Below are positions 44,441 to 56,869 of a stretch of 64,000 nucleotides of DNA, in pieces. The notes under the pieces were generated by a model. That model saw nothing but the letters and a program-made list of their open reading frames with translations, ran no database searches and was not told the DNA's origin. The stretch is taken from the NCBI RefSeq assembly GCF_030272615.1, contig NC_081415.1, positions 419,206,757 to 419,270,756 on the forward strand, given 5' to 3'. This stretch comes from Cryptomeria japonica (taxonomy: Eukaryota > Streptophyta > Pinopsida > Cupressales > Cupressaceae). A program made the translations under genes and the position numbers. Positions within the stretch are counted from its first letter, which is position 1. Each line of letters begins with the position of its first letter.

Positions 44441-45179
44441 GTTATTATTATTATTAGTAGTAGCAAAAATTACAATAAAGTACCTCAAAAAGAAAAAAAA
44501 TCACACCCAAAATCCCTTTGTAACTAGAAGGGGAAATAGTATGCAACTTACTACACCATCCCCGAAACTCCAATATACATATGAAATTGCATTGAATACA
44601 AACTAGTAACTGCCAACCATTACAAAAAAACCTAAATAGGTACCCATCTATCCTTCGATTTTACAACTTCGCTCCTAGCCTACTTTGCAAACAAAAAAAA
44701 GTCCATTTGAAAGTTCTAATTGGGCCTCTTTGGGGATTCTTGTCACCTTCCTCTTCCCACGGCTAGAAGACACACCCATCTCCATTGCACTCTTAGAATT
44801 CTTGGCATTTTTCTACCTTGTTGGATGCCCTCTCTTCCTCTTCATCTCTTCCTTCTTCTCATCCCTCCTCTACATTTTTCTCTCCAATTCCTTAGGTTGA
44901 GCTCTTTCTTTTAAAGTGTACAAATAGTTCCTAATCTCACACTACAAATATCCTTGTCTTGATCAACACCCCAAATGAAGAACTATCTTAGAGGGGTAAT
45001 GACTTCACCTACATGCAACCAGTCTCCTCCTAATTGCACAAATCCTTCACCTAGTCTAGCTATCACCATGAATGATTTCAATCCCCAACACCACTCCTCC
45101 CATACACATTGGGTAATACTCTAATCGACCTCTTCCTTAGCACATGATTCTAGATACCAGGACAAGAACACAGAGGCAA
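44438..45179. other. Unassigned sequence
   Basis: It is mixed-composition sequence with a CT-rich stretch (44800-44890). The plus-strand ORFs at 44685-44914 are short, overlap each other in different frames and show no family motif. I cannot name the origin. Confidence 0.5.
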
Positions 45180-45553
45180 CGTCTATGTGTTGAAATGTGG
45201 TGACTGATCGGCAAAGTACTGTACACTCAGCACACATCCTTTTTTTGCCATTTTTCGTTGATGAAAACCGACATTGTAATAAAACCCTAAAAAGGCCGAC
45301 TTTGTTTGTTGCCCTAGAACACATGTTATAAGTGGCTGGGATGCTTAAGGCATTGTAAGGTTGATGTATTGTTTTTGCTGGATAATAAGAAAGATTGGAC
45401 GACTGTGTATGGTGGACCTAATCCATTCTGGGTGAACCACGTTAAATCTCTGTGTTATCTGTGTCCTATTTTATTTCTTTATCTTTTGTATTTAAATATG
45501 CATATAATTGTTAGTTCATATTTGCTTCAGATCTTCTTGAAACCCTAACACTA
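45180..45553 (+). repeat. Possible LTR 3'-end fragment
   Basis: The wording GGGTGAACCACGTTAAATC, CTGTGTTATCTGTGTCC and the end AACCCTAACA resemble the R/U5 end of Copia LTRs. No partner LTR, primer site or internal domain is present, so this is tentative. Confidence 0.3.
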
Positions 45554-45967
45554 CGTTTGTCCTGTATTTGTACACCACATTGAGAAAATAATGACCTAAA
45601 ACCATAGTCACCTTATAAAGGAATTATTCATCCTTAAATTCTAAAACATGCTTTAGATGTTCATCTGAGACCTTACCCCAAAATACCACCATGGGATTAG
45701 GTGTTTTTAAAGAGAAGCTCACCTGCATCTTTTTTCCTTACCAATATATGGCTTTGATATGTAATAATACTTGTGAATGAAAAATGAGCTACACAATTAT
45801 CTTGATAATCAAGCTTCAATAAATGCTTGAAATCCACATTACTACCAAGCCAACTATGCATATTGCCCATTTCATACTATGATAGCAAACAAAAGAGTAT
45901 CATTTAAAGTAATTGGTAATCCCATTGTACCATCTTATGGAGTGACCACTTCATTCAATCTACTCCC
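45554..45967. other. Unassigned sequence left of the LINE
   Basis: It may be the 3' untranslated end of E8, but I see no poly(A) tail (poly(T) on the plus strand) or target duplication to mark the boundary. Confidence 0.45.
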
Positions 45968-48900
45968 TCAACAATCCTTACAAATCTCCTCTTCAATCTC
46001 AGTCATTAAATCGACAACTTGCTTTGACAAGTCATTAGCCTCCATTTTGACCATTTGATGTACATGAGAGAATTTAAACTCTTTAAAGGATAATAATTGT
46101 TCCCTAGTAGATTTTACCAACTTGTCAATCTTCCAAATATTAGTACCACCCTTGATAATAGCATTTGAAATAATCTGCACATCACCCTCCAAATGGACCA
46201 AGGTAACCGATAGTTTCTTTGCTAAGTTCACTACTAAGAGTGTTGGGCCTTCGAGCTTCTACTTAATTGTTTGTGGTAGGTCCAAGCCTCTACATACTCC
46301 ATGCCAATGTTTGTCCCTACCAATCTCTAGCTACATGTCTAGCTCTGGATGGACTTGGGTTCCCCTTAGATGGACCGTCAAAATTGAATTTGATCCAACC
46401 TCGTTCTAGTGCTCTCCATACCACTATTTTTTCATTAGTAGTTGGAGGATTAACTCACCTTAGCCCATTAATAGGCCTAAATTTAATGAGGGGACAATTA
46501 GCTTGAATCCTGCTATCCTCCATGTTGTATGGATGTATATCCAAACTTGTGAGGCTTGTTGCTATACTAACTAATTCTACAATCATATTCAAAATTTAGA
46601 CCAAAGCTTCCTCCTTATCCTATAATATGCATAAATTTATTTACTTCCACACCTCCCAAATTAATGCAGATGGTCCAATCTAACAAATGCTTGAGAAAAT
46701 GGATTTTTTTTTTAATAACTTTCCAACCTTGAAAAATTTCCTTGAGAGAGGCTAGAAAGGGGATTTGCCAATTTAATTTTTTGATCAAGAAAGACCAACA
46801 GGCATGCACAAAAATACAGTGGAACAAAATATGGTCCATTGATTTAGAGCCATTTTTGTAGAGTGAACTTTTGAAAGGACCTACAAAAACCATCATGTTC
46901 AAATGATCACCTATGAGAATTATTCAATGAAGTGCTAACCAAGTGAAAGAGCCCACCTTTGGGAGGTGATTTATACCCCCAAAAATATTATGAGGCTGAC
47001 CTTATTCATCTTCTTCCTCTTCCAACAATTTGTAACCAATTTTCACTGCATACTTCCCATTTTTTGATCCACACCACTAAAGTATCTTTAGTATGATAAA
47101 TGAGGATACGTATCTCCTTGAAGGTGTTCCTAAGTTTATATAAAAGGTTTGGTGCCAAATTGAAATTGAATAGGTCCTTCTTGGACCCAACTTTCGAATC
47201 ATCTACTAGTTTGCACTCGATAAAGTCTATGACTTTTCTAGCCCCACCTTTCTACTATAATGTTCTTCAAAGCCTGCACAGATTCATATGAGATCCACAC
47301 TTCATGTCCTTCCCATGAGTCATCCTAAAAAAAGGGTCTATTTACCATTCCCTATTCTCCATGTTAAGTGATTCGTGATCACTTCTCAACATGCCAACAC
47401 AAAGTTCCAAACTTTTGACCCTTTGATAATGTTTTTAATAGTGAGGATGTGCTCTCTTTCTAGGGAATCCAGATATTTCACTTATTAAATTTTGGCCCAT
47501 TTTTGTTTTATATTTGCATACATACTCTAGATTAGCTTCGCACCCAATGCCTCATTCATAATATTCCACCTTTTGATCCCCACTCATATTTTTGTCTTCA
47601 GTTTACACACTTTCTCCACATCAGTAAGGGAATCTTATCTTGCTCTAGGTTTCCACTCCAAAAGACTTCTTCTCAACAAGATGAATGATTTTTTTCAAAA
47701 TTTTCAGATAAGACATTGAGTAGATAGGAATAGCTGAGATAACCACTTTGAGCATTAATTGTAGAAGATAAATATTTTATTTCCCCCCTCCCTCCAAATG
47801 TCCCACATAGTTATCCAACAATTTATTCCAAAAACTCGAGCAAATTGCTCCCATAAAGAGGGTAATGGCCAAGAACTTCCTTGGAAATTTCTTAGTCTTC
47901 ACACCCAAAATCCTCAAAATTTCACTCTACTTTCCTAAAGAGGTGTTGAAGTAATAAAATGAAGATTTATGCCAGTTGATTCTTTGCCTTGAAACCTCAC
48001 AATACTTATCTAAGGTAGCTTTAATGACCCTAGCTTCCCTTAAAGAGGATTCTTCGCAATCTATAAATGAGAGGTGGCCTCCATGCTTTGAGAAATTTTG
48101 ACACCTTTCCATCTACCTTCTCTCCTCACTTTGGGAATGAGTCCTCCTAGAACCTCCACCATGATGATGAAAAGAAAATGAGAGGCAGGGTCCCTTTGTC
48201 AAGGACCCCTAGTGGTAGAAAAGTAGCCTCATGGACTCCCATTAACCAGGATTGAGAAGGTCAGTGTATTGATGTAGCTTTTAATATCCAGGCCACCCAC
48301 CTAGGTTCAAAGCCAAATTTCTCCAAAAATCTGAATAGGAAGACTCTATCAACATGATCATAAGCCTTCCAGATATCCTAATTGATCAACATATGATCAA
48401 TCTTAGTCTTCCTGATGGTATGGATAGCTTCGTGAGAAACTGTGATAGTTTCCACAATAGTTCTATTTGGTGAAAAACCACTTTTTTTTCCCCAAAAATG
48501 ATATATTTAAAAATGTGCTTCAATCTATTATCTATAACTTTTGCTACAATTTTGTATATTGTGTTGCAAAGGGAAATTGGTCTAAAATCATCAAAAGATT
48601 GCACTTTCTTCTTCTTCTGAATGAGGGTAATCAGAGTGTTCTTTAGATATTTAGACATATATGAGTGGACCCTTGAATCCTCCACCACTTCCCACAGATC
48701 CCCTTTGACTAAATCTTGGAACTTCTAAAAGGAGGGAGGGAAGCTATCTAGGCCTGGAGCTCTATCCCCAACCATAGAAAAAAGGGAAAGCCTAGCTTTT
48801 TCTAAAAAAAATGGCCCAAACTATCTAGAGTTTTGTTGAATAGAGATAACTTTTGGGATAATATCTAGCACCTCCCTAATCTTATTCTCATCTAGCTCTT

Positions 48901-50133
48901 TGTTCAAAGACAATATCTTAGTGAAAAAACTTGCTGCCTCTTGATTGATGTCCTCTTGATTGGTGAATAGAACCCCTCATGTGTTTTTGATCTAAAAAAT
49001 TCTTTAATTGGTTCTCCTAGCCTTAATTGAGTTGTGGAAGAACTTTGTATTCTTGTCTCCTTGATTAAGACAACTTTCTTGATATTTTTACTTCCAAAAA
49101 ATCTCTTCCCTAGCCAAAATTTTAGGCAACTACTATTGAAGCATTTTCTCTTTATCATGCTCTTGAGTAGACATCCCCTAAGATATGATGAATGAATTCA
49201 AATCTTTGATCTCCTTCTCAATCCTTGTTTTTTTAGCAAAGATGTTCTTAAAGTGTGCTATGTTAACTTATCATTTAAAAAATGGAGTTTTTGGAAAAAA
49301 AGAGTAAGCCTTTCTACCTTCCACCAATGGAACAAATCCCCATCAGGTTTTGATTAAGTCTCTAATACCCTTATCCCTTAGCCACATATTTTTAAATTTG
49401 AACAAGAATCAAATCAAAACCATATCATCTTCAAGAAAGAGAGAGATAGGAAAATGGTTTGAGCCCGACATTAGCATGATCAAAACCTAAAAAACTAGAG
49501 GGTTTTCCATTCACTTCCCAACTAAAAATAATTTGTCTAGTTTTTCTGCAATATAGGGTGGATCCTACCTCCTATTGGTCCAAATGAAAGTAGTGTTATT
49601 TTCTTGAACTTCATAAAGGCTACTAACTATAATGAAATTCTAAAAATCGGGTTGAACCATACTTAAGCTCCCCAAACCTCCCAACTTTTCCTCTAGGCTT
49701 CTATTCACGTTAAAGTCCCCTCCCAAAATCACCAAATCACCCTTCATTGAATGAATCACTTTTGAAAGATGATTCTAGAGTTGTCTGTTTGAAACCAGTC
49801 CAGAGGGCCATAAGCATTAAAGAGAAGAAACTCTTTCTTATGGGATTCTACCCAAATTTTCACCAGTTGCCAATGCCCATTTTGAGCAACCTTTAAAAAT
49901 TTGATGTCTCGTGTCTTCGACATGATACTTAAGCCTCTCGTTGCCCCTTGGTTTCCATAAAAAGGATCTTTCCATTTGCACCAACAATGCACGAAGTTAT
50001 TAATCTCATGATTACCCATCTTAGTCTCTTGTAACATCACAATATTTGGTTTCATTTGATCAAGACAACACTTGATCGAGTGTCTCTTGTTAGGGGCATT
50101 GCATCCTCTGGAATTCCAAGATAGGGATTTCAT
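45968..50133 (-). pseudogene. E8 ORF2: endonuclease, reverse transcriptase, zinc region, RNase H
   Basis: ATG at 50133 opens the endonuclease (MKSLSWNSRGCNAPNKR; PNIVMLQETKMG; FNAYGPLDW). The RT follows from about 48730: TLITLIQKKK, FRPISLCNTIYKIVAKVIDNRL (near 48560), then IWKAYDHVDRVFLFRFLEKF (near 48320). The catalytic FADD position reads LSFIDCEESSL (near 48075), so the Asp pair is lost. The zinc-binding segment near 46900-46800 reads MDHILFHCIFVHACW. The RNase H has WIKFNFDGPSKGNPS (near 46380) and, after a frame change, LEGDVQII (near 46180). The parts are scattered over frames. Intact relatives nick DNA and copy their RNA at the nick. Confidence 0.8.
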
Positions 50134-50399
50134 GACATCCTAATAAGGGACCCATCCTTCTCAGATCTAAGTTTCATTTGGCCCCTGACACTTCCAACAA
50201 ACCCCAACAGGACCTTACTCAATTTTTCTCCCTTGCTTTCTTTTCCCTAACCTTCACCTTACTATTTGTATCCAATGTTTGATAGATAGTTCTCTTGTCC
50301 AAAATGTATTCTTCTTCAACTAAATCTAACAATTCCTCATCTTTTGAGACCAAATAGTGTTGCCTATAGGTTAAATCTCTAATTGGAGTTATCGTTCCT

Positions 50400-51960
50400 T
50401 CTTTTACTAGTGATATCTCCTTACATTGGGAAGGGGAGCTTTAAGGGGGAAAAGTGAGTAAATATTGTCCAAAAGCTCTAACATGATATCTACACAACTT
50501 GTCTTGTTGTGGAGGGCTATTCCTCTGATAATTTTTATCCCTTGATTTATGATCATTCCAACTAACAGATAAAAGCATATCGGCTTTCTCTTTAACTTGA
50601 TCACCTTTCCAAACTGGGATAGTTCTTGCCCCTCTACTAAATTATCTAGAGGGTTCATCTCCATTGTTGCACCTCCGACCTCCTTCTCAAGACCCTCCTT
50701 ACTAGAGCTTGTCGGTGGAATGGATGGGTGGCTATCCTTCTGCACAACAATGTTACATCCATCCAAACTTATCTCTTTATCATAATGGTCTTGAAACCCC
50801 TTTGCTTGCTTTGACAAACATATTGAATGTTGATTCTAATTCTTCACCTTTTCTATAGAAGCTCTAAGATCTACTTGTACTCCTAGTTTAACGGACTTTG
50901 TATTGTTCATAATATCTTCGAAAGAGTCCAAAAGAGGTTTGATATGCTAATTCACCACATCTTGCAAGTCCTTGTGGCTGCCTATCATACCTTGATCCAA
51001 CCGGTCCTTATCACCATCCAATGGGTCCCCTATTTTGTCTTTCCCTTTCATCCACCACACATTCTTTCGTCATGTGTCCCTCCTTCCTACAAGTTTTACA
51101 AATCTCAATAATCTTCTCAACCTCCATTTTTTGGTGCCAAATACCTTCATTAGAACAAAGCTCTATCTCTTTAGGAAGAGGAGGCAAATTCTAGTGTACA
51201 CGCTGAACTCCTTCTCCATAGCCTCATAAAATTTCAAAAAGGAACCCAACTTATTTCCTATCAGCTCCAATATTTTTAACTCCCAATATTCTTGTAGAAG
51301 ATTATACAAACATATCCAAATAGGGACTTCTTCTAGATATTTTCTTTGAGTGGGTCAAAATTTGGAGACTAATCCCGCAAATAGAAGGCCATTCCTCACA
51401 TAATATGTGGGCCATTATTCAATATATAATATCTATCTTTGGAGTTTTCACAAATCACTAAGAAAAACCCATTAGGTAGGGTTTTGACAATAATGCACAA
51501 GCCCTAATTCTTTTCGCACCAATTTTTAACCCTAAAAAACATTGGCCATTCTCTGACCCATTTCATGTAGAAAGCCCTACCCCTCAGGTTTTTTACCACC
51601 AGTTTCCATTCTTCATTTTGAATGTGCAAGGAGATATATCTACTTTGATTAGGTTGAATATGTACCTAAGCATCTTTCTAACCATTTTGAGCCACCTTTG
51701 ATCTCTACATCTTCTTAGCTATCCTAGAGAAATTGACTTCCTTTTCGGAAATGATTCCTGAGAAACCCCATTGATTCAAAGAGGGTCGTTTACTAGGGAG
51801 GTGTTCCTTCCACCTTCAATATTCTAAAGAAAGGTGCTTCATTTGCTAATCTTCCCAAGCCCTATGGAGATGATGCCAAGGTAAGTCACAACCCCTTTGT
51901 AAACCTTTACTTGACCTACAAATTGGTTTTAGCTATCATGGAAACCCACTCGAAACCCTA
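50400..51960 (-). pseudogene. E8 ORF1: nucleic-acid-binding protein with CCHC knuckle
   Basis: A decayed minus-strand frame contains the zinc knuckle ICKTCRKEGHMTKEC (CX2CX4HX4C) near 51070-51110. Upstream of it is a segment with the style of plant L1 ORF1 (DUF4283-like). Downstream are Lys/Ser/Glu-rich sequence and many stops. ORF1 proteins coat the LINE RNA. Confidence 0.65.
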
Positions 51961-51980
51961 GACGCTTGTGATGCTCCATC

Positions 51981-53799
51981 TGTGCTTAATGTAAACCTTG
52001 TGGAAGTTATTCACATTGGAATCTATAGATAATATATTTTAAATTATAGTCGCATTAAGGATTAAAAGTAATGGATAGAGTTAAAATATTTGATAATGGC
52101 GTTAACCTTGGTCTACACAAAGAAGAACCATTACATGTAAATAAAATAAAAAATAATGATAAATAAATTTATATATGTCAAAGAGATTATTGTGCAACAA
52201 GTAGAGGGAATAAGAGAACACAATAATAATGTTTCCAATGGTCAAGGGTTATACCAATGAACATGATTGATGTGGAAAGGCAAGCCCTTCTTTGAGAAGC
52301 TATAACTACTATGGAAGATAAAGAAAATGATAGCAAGACACTTTGAGAAATTATCGTGATACAAATATTTTGGTAGAATTTCCCTAAGAGAGAAGAATAG
52401 AGAGTTATCTTGATAATATGTTCCAAAAATTCCTCAAAAATGGTAAAGACATGGTTTTTTTTGGCTCAAAGACTTGTTTTTATCCATTATGGCATGTACC
52501 ATAAGTGAGCCTTGTGAAAAATACGCTTTGAATATTTTAAAACTTGTTAGATGTTAGTGTGCCATGCTCCCATCTAAGAGAATTTTGTTGAAATTAAGCA
52601 CACAAGATATTAAAATTTTGTGTTCTTTGAGTGCAAGATAAAATATTTCATCTATAAATATAAAAAATTATCATTAAAGCATGGACTAGTGTCAGCTCAA
52701 AAAAAATGTGAAATTACACAAGTAAGAAATTTTTTACATTACAAAAATAATAGATATTAGAGTTCAACTATATACAAAGGATACATAAATCGATTATATG
52801 AGGCAAAAATTGAGTACAAATTCACAACATTAGAATCACAAAAATAGAAGTGTGCAAATTATCGTGTTTGCAACATAATGCACATAGTAATTTGCTTGCA
52901 AGATAGAGTGAATAATATTTTTGTTCATCGATAAACAAAATGGATTTGTCTACTTAACCTCATCAAAGAAGAAAAAGGTATACACCCTAATCATTCAAAT
53001 GAATACATTTTAAAAGTTTAAGGAGACAATCATAGCATGGATTCACTTTACAATATGTCCTTTGAACAATTTTGTCGATGTGGAAAGTACTCTAGGCATG
53101 GGGAAAAGATTAAGTATACCCTTTGTAGGAAAGAACATGTAGATCCTTATGCTCAAATAGAAAATTGGCTAGGCCAAAGGGAGTGGAAGCCAAGTAATCA
53201 AATAATTCTCATGGTTCATCTTGGCAGAGGATGCAACACTCTGCTATTAGACAGGCTTTGAAAAATTATAATAAAAAGGATGTATTCATTGTCTTGACTC
53301 TATGAGGGGTATGTAACGGGACAACAAAATTTTATTGTAGTAAAATATTATATTAAAATTGACTATCTTGACTTTTCTTGTCCTTATTGGAAACCTAATC
53401 CCATTGTAGATAATACACATGCATCTACTAATACACATGTGCTCAATTGGTCATTAAAAGGTTGACATAGTGTAGTTAGAAGTTTTGATGTTTGATGAAT
53501 TTGATATCATTATCAATAAAATCTATAGCATATATTGTGCATGGATAAGAAAGCCACTCGATATATTCATGGATGAGTATAAAGTATGTAATTCAATGTA
53601 TATTATGTTAATGGTCTTTAAGGGTTCTTTTGGAGTATTCATTGAGAACAAGACTTCTTGCAAGGGACAAGTTGTTTGAACAACAATAAATATGGCAAAG
53701 GATGACACACATATTATCATTTTTTATGGTAAGCCATATAGCCTCTGTTTTGGTATTCAAATATATCTAATTTTGCTTGGTAGGGTTCTCCATCTATAA
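51981..53799. other. Unassigned AT-rich sequence
   Basis: There is no convincing element here. One short plus-strand ORF (53037-53261, ATG start, 74 codons) has a Cys-rich start (FCRCGKYS, YTLCRKEH) but no family I recognise and no supporting neighbours, so I leave it as an observation rather than a gene. Confidence 0.5.
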
Positions 53800-54826
53800 T
53801 GTCACAAAATTGCACCCTTATGCAAATTCAAGCTTATCTAGGCTCCATTTTAACATTCCTATACTTTTGTGCCTGACATGCTTGATCTAGCCCAATTCGA
53901 TATTTGTTTCTAACATCTTCTCCCCATTTAGGACCTCAGGTCCTAGTTTAGGACCATCTTGGAGGGAGAAAGGAACCTAAGGTGTCCCACTTCTGAGAGC
54001 ATGTCGCCTAGGGTGCCCTGCTCCCATGAGAAATTTCCCTAGGGTGCCCCACTCCCCCTAAATTAACTCCAAATTTGGTCCACAAAATCATCGACTTGAT
54101 TTAGCAAGAAATCTTTTACTGTTTTGGCTTACTCCATGTTTTGCACCATGAAATCCTTGGGAGAGGTATATAAGCAAGGTATCCTCCCTTATTTTGCAAT
54201 CTATAAACTACAAGGATGGAGTTCTTCCTCAATTACATTTCAAGAGAAAGAGATCAAGCATCAAGGCATTGAAGACTAGGAGTTTGTGATAGATCTATGC
54301 ATTTGTGATGGCCTCCATGATCTTCTCTTTCTAAGTTAATTACAAGCCAACATCAATCATATTCATGAGCATTTCAACACAAAGAAGGCCTATGAAGGTA
54401 TAAACATTTCAATTTCAGTTCTATCCTTTGCTGCTTTACAACACACTTTCAATTTCAATTCCAATTTAATTCAAATTCAAGATTAATTCCTAAACTAAGG
54501 TTTGACTTAGGAAAACCCTTTTCTACCCAACATTTTCTCTCTTTTCTTTTTGTAAGAATAGGTGATGAAGCTATAGAAAGAGGTGCAAAGTCATCAGAAG
54601 GAGATCTATAGTTTTCAATTTGTTAGAACCAAAATTGACGTAAGCAAGCCAAGCTGGGAAACTGAGTCTCAAGAGTGGGCCACTCTGGGTGACTGAGTCC
54701 CTACACTTTTGCCTCAAATTTTGATTGTAGGTTAGTTACAGTTTGTACTTCCATATACTTTTTCAGAATTGGGTTTTGGGTCTATTGTCTTCCTGTACAT
54801 ACAAAAAACTATCATTTTAGCTTACA
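53800..54826 (+). repeat. E9: relict LTR related to the E1 LTR
   Basis: It starts TGTCACAAAATTGCACCC, compared with TGTAGCATCCTAAAATTGCG in E1. It has a GGGTGCCC-rich U3 (53980-54060), a TATATAAG box (54167-54174) and the phrase AAGGTTTGACTTAGGAAAACCC, corresponding to GGGTTTGACCTAAAGG of E1, then CTCTCTTTTC. It ends near CTTACA at 54826. No internal domain follows, and E10 begins 26 bp on. Confidence 0.55.
54167..54174 (+). promoter_or_regulatory. TATA box in relict LTR E9
   Basis: TATATAAG is placed about where the E1 LTR has TATATAAA, between the GC-richer U3 and the R-region phrases. Confidence 0.5.
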
Positions 54827-54852
54827 TGCTCCTAATTCATTCATTCTCCCCA

Positions 54853-55849
54853 TGTGAGTGAAAATGTGTGCAAATAAAATGATTGAAAAACATAAACCTA
54901 ACAATCTAAGTAAACACAAGATTCCATCAAAAACTCAAGATGAGAATGATTTAGAAGTGAAATTGGAAATTATAAAATGACATAAAACAATGCAAACCAA
55001 AATCAAATTCGATTTGATGGATCTCTAATTTGATGTGTGCTCATGATGTTGTTGATACTCGATTTTTCTCCATGATGGTTGATGCAAGATGTGGATAAAG
55101 ATGTGAATATACAAGTGATGGGTAATTAATTTGGCATTACCACAGTATGATTATGAAAAAGTGGATGAATTGGAAGAAAAGGGGAGGGATTAAATAGGCC
55201 AAGATAGGAGATGAAGAGGCATGAAAATAAGACACTTGTCCTCAAAGAGGACAAGTGGAAATCCTCAAGAAGCCATGTGGAATAAAATTCCATACTTGTC
55301 CTAAAAGAAGACAAGTGGCTAAGCCATGGAAGACAAGTGTCCTCAAGAGGGACAAATGTCTTGGGGAGGAATGCCACATGTCACTGAGGGCACATGTCAA
55401 TTTGGGAGATAAACACCCAAATAAACAAGATTCTTTTTCCCAAATATTAAAAATATTAGGAATGTGCACACACATATGAGGAGGGGGTTAGAAGGACAAG
55501 GTTGGTTAGGGGACCCAAGTTAGTTAGTGGGTTAAGCTAAATGAAGGGTTAGAGTTAGGAGACATGTGACTAAATTAATTATTAAAAATTTATAAATTCA
55601 AATAAAGGGAGGAAAAAGGTGACATTGACTAAATAAAACAATTAAATTATTTTTTTTAGTAGAAGAAGGATAAAGGGGAGTTAATTAATTAACAAATTAA
55701 TCAATTAATCGAACATGGCCTTATTGATTAAATTAATTTAGCCAAAAGGGATGTCATATTTAATTAAATAGTATTGTTTATTTAATTAATATAAGTGGAT
55801 AAGGGAATTAAATTTGATTAAATTAATTAATTAAATTTAAGTGTCTAAA
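54853..55849 (-). repeat. E10 3' LTR
   Basis: The right end, AAATTTAAGTGTCTAAA then TTTTCCCCC, corresponds to TTTTTAAGTGTCTACA then TTTTGCCCC of E6. The U3 side is rich in TTAATTAATTAA palindromes (55680-55835) and repeats GGACAAGTG words (55230-55340). The left boundary is less certain. Confidence 0.65.
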
Positions 55850-56869
55850 TTTTCCCCCTCTTTGTGGTGGCACTAGAATAGCGTTGGTGCAAAGAAAATG
55901 AGACATTGACGACTAGAAGAAGATAGGAGAGAAAAGATGCCCCAAACAAGACTGAAGACAAGCAAATGGGATGACAACAGATGAAGGATGAGAGACAGAT
56001 GCCCCCTTGAGAGGGTGCACAAGGAAGGGAGACCCCAGGCGACATCTCAACAAGAAAGTTGGCCCAACAGGTACAAATGAAGGAGACGAGAAATGTGACC
56101 AAGAGGTGAAAATGACACTCAAAGTGGAGATTGCAGGAAGAAGTTATGCTAAAAAAAGGTTTAGAAGGGCCCAGGATGATCAAAATGGGAAATTTAGGCA
56201 CATTATATTAGCAAAGAGATGAAAATTAGGGTTCATTTGTGCATCGTGCAATTGATAATTGAGAGCTCTGGAGAGATTTGATTGAGTTTTTTTTGCATTC
56301 TTGAGCTTTCAATTTGCATGAACAAGATGACAGATTAAGGGCGACTCAGGCATCGGGTGGCATGATGAGGAGTGTCATGCAACATCGAGCTTTAGATCGA
56401 GAGGTAGGCCTTGAAAACTATACCCTGACTTTTGATTTTGGTCATTTTTTAGCATATTCTGAGCTAGGAAAATGCATTCCTATCAGGTCGTGTCCAAAGG
56501 GTTTGTTGTCACGTCATGCAGGAACGTGTTCTCATAACCCGTGAGGTCACATAAGGGAGAGAGGAAGGGAAGAAAGAGGTGGGATCACATTTATGGTGTG
56601 GTGGGATTGCAAACAAGAGCATGGAGACTAGCAGGATTATGATCCTACAACAACAAGATTGCATAGGGATTAGCGGGAATGCATTCCCATGACAGAAAGA
56701 CTGGCAGGTTTGCAAACCTGCCAAACTGGGAAAAGGGGGTGCTGGTTGTTAGATAAAAAACATCAGGTTTGAGAGAAACAAAAGACTAAGATATTTTCCA
56801 GGGGGTGAAGGGAATAAGCTAGAAGAAAAGGACACTAAGCAAGCTGACGAATTGTCCTGTGACTATGTG
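55850..56869 (-). other. E10 3' non-coding region
   Basis: It comprises the polypurine tract (minus strand CACAAAGAGGGGGAAAA) and about 1 kb of sequence with overlapping short ORFs lacking known motifs. It lies between the LTR and the start of the antisense ORF, where a promoter for that ORF would be expected, but I see no clear TATA box. Confidence 0.55.

Larger units (their letters stand above)
45968..51980 (-). mobile_element. E8: L1-type LINE with terminal RNase H
   Basis: On the minus strand the order is a zinc-knuckle ORF1 (about 51960-50400), then an ORF2 with apurinic endonuclease, RT, RT-associated zinc region and RNase H (50133-45968). There are no LTRs. This is the layout of plant L1 elements carrying an RNase H. 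All parts contain stops and frameshifts, and neither end is precisely defined. Confidence 0.8.

Noticed and set aside
44685-44914. Hydrophobic plus-strand ORFs as a small membrane protein
   Set aside because: Two overlapping frames read a CT-rich stretch. The hydrophobicity comes from base composition and nothing else supports a gene.
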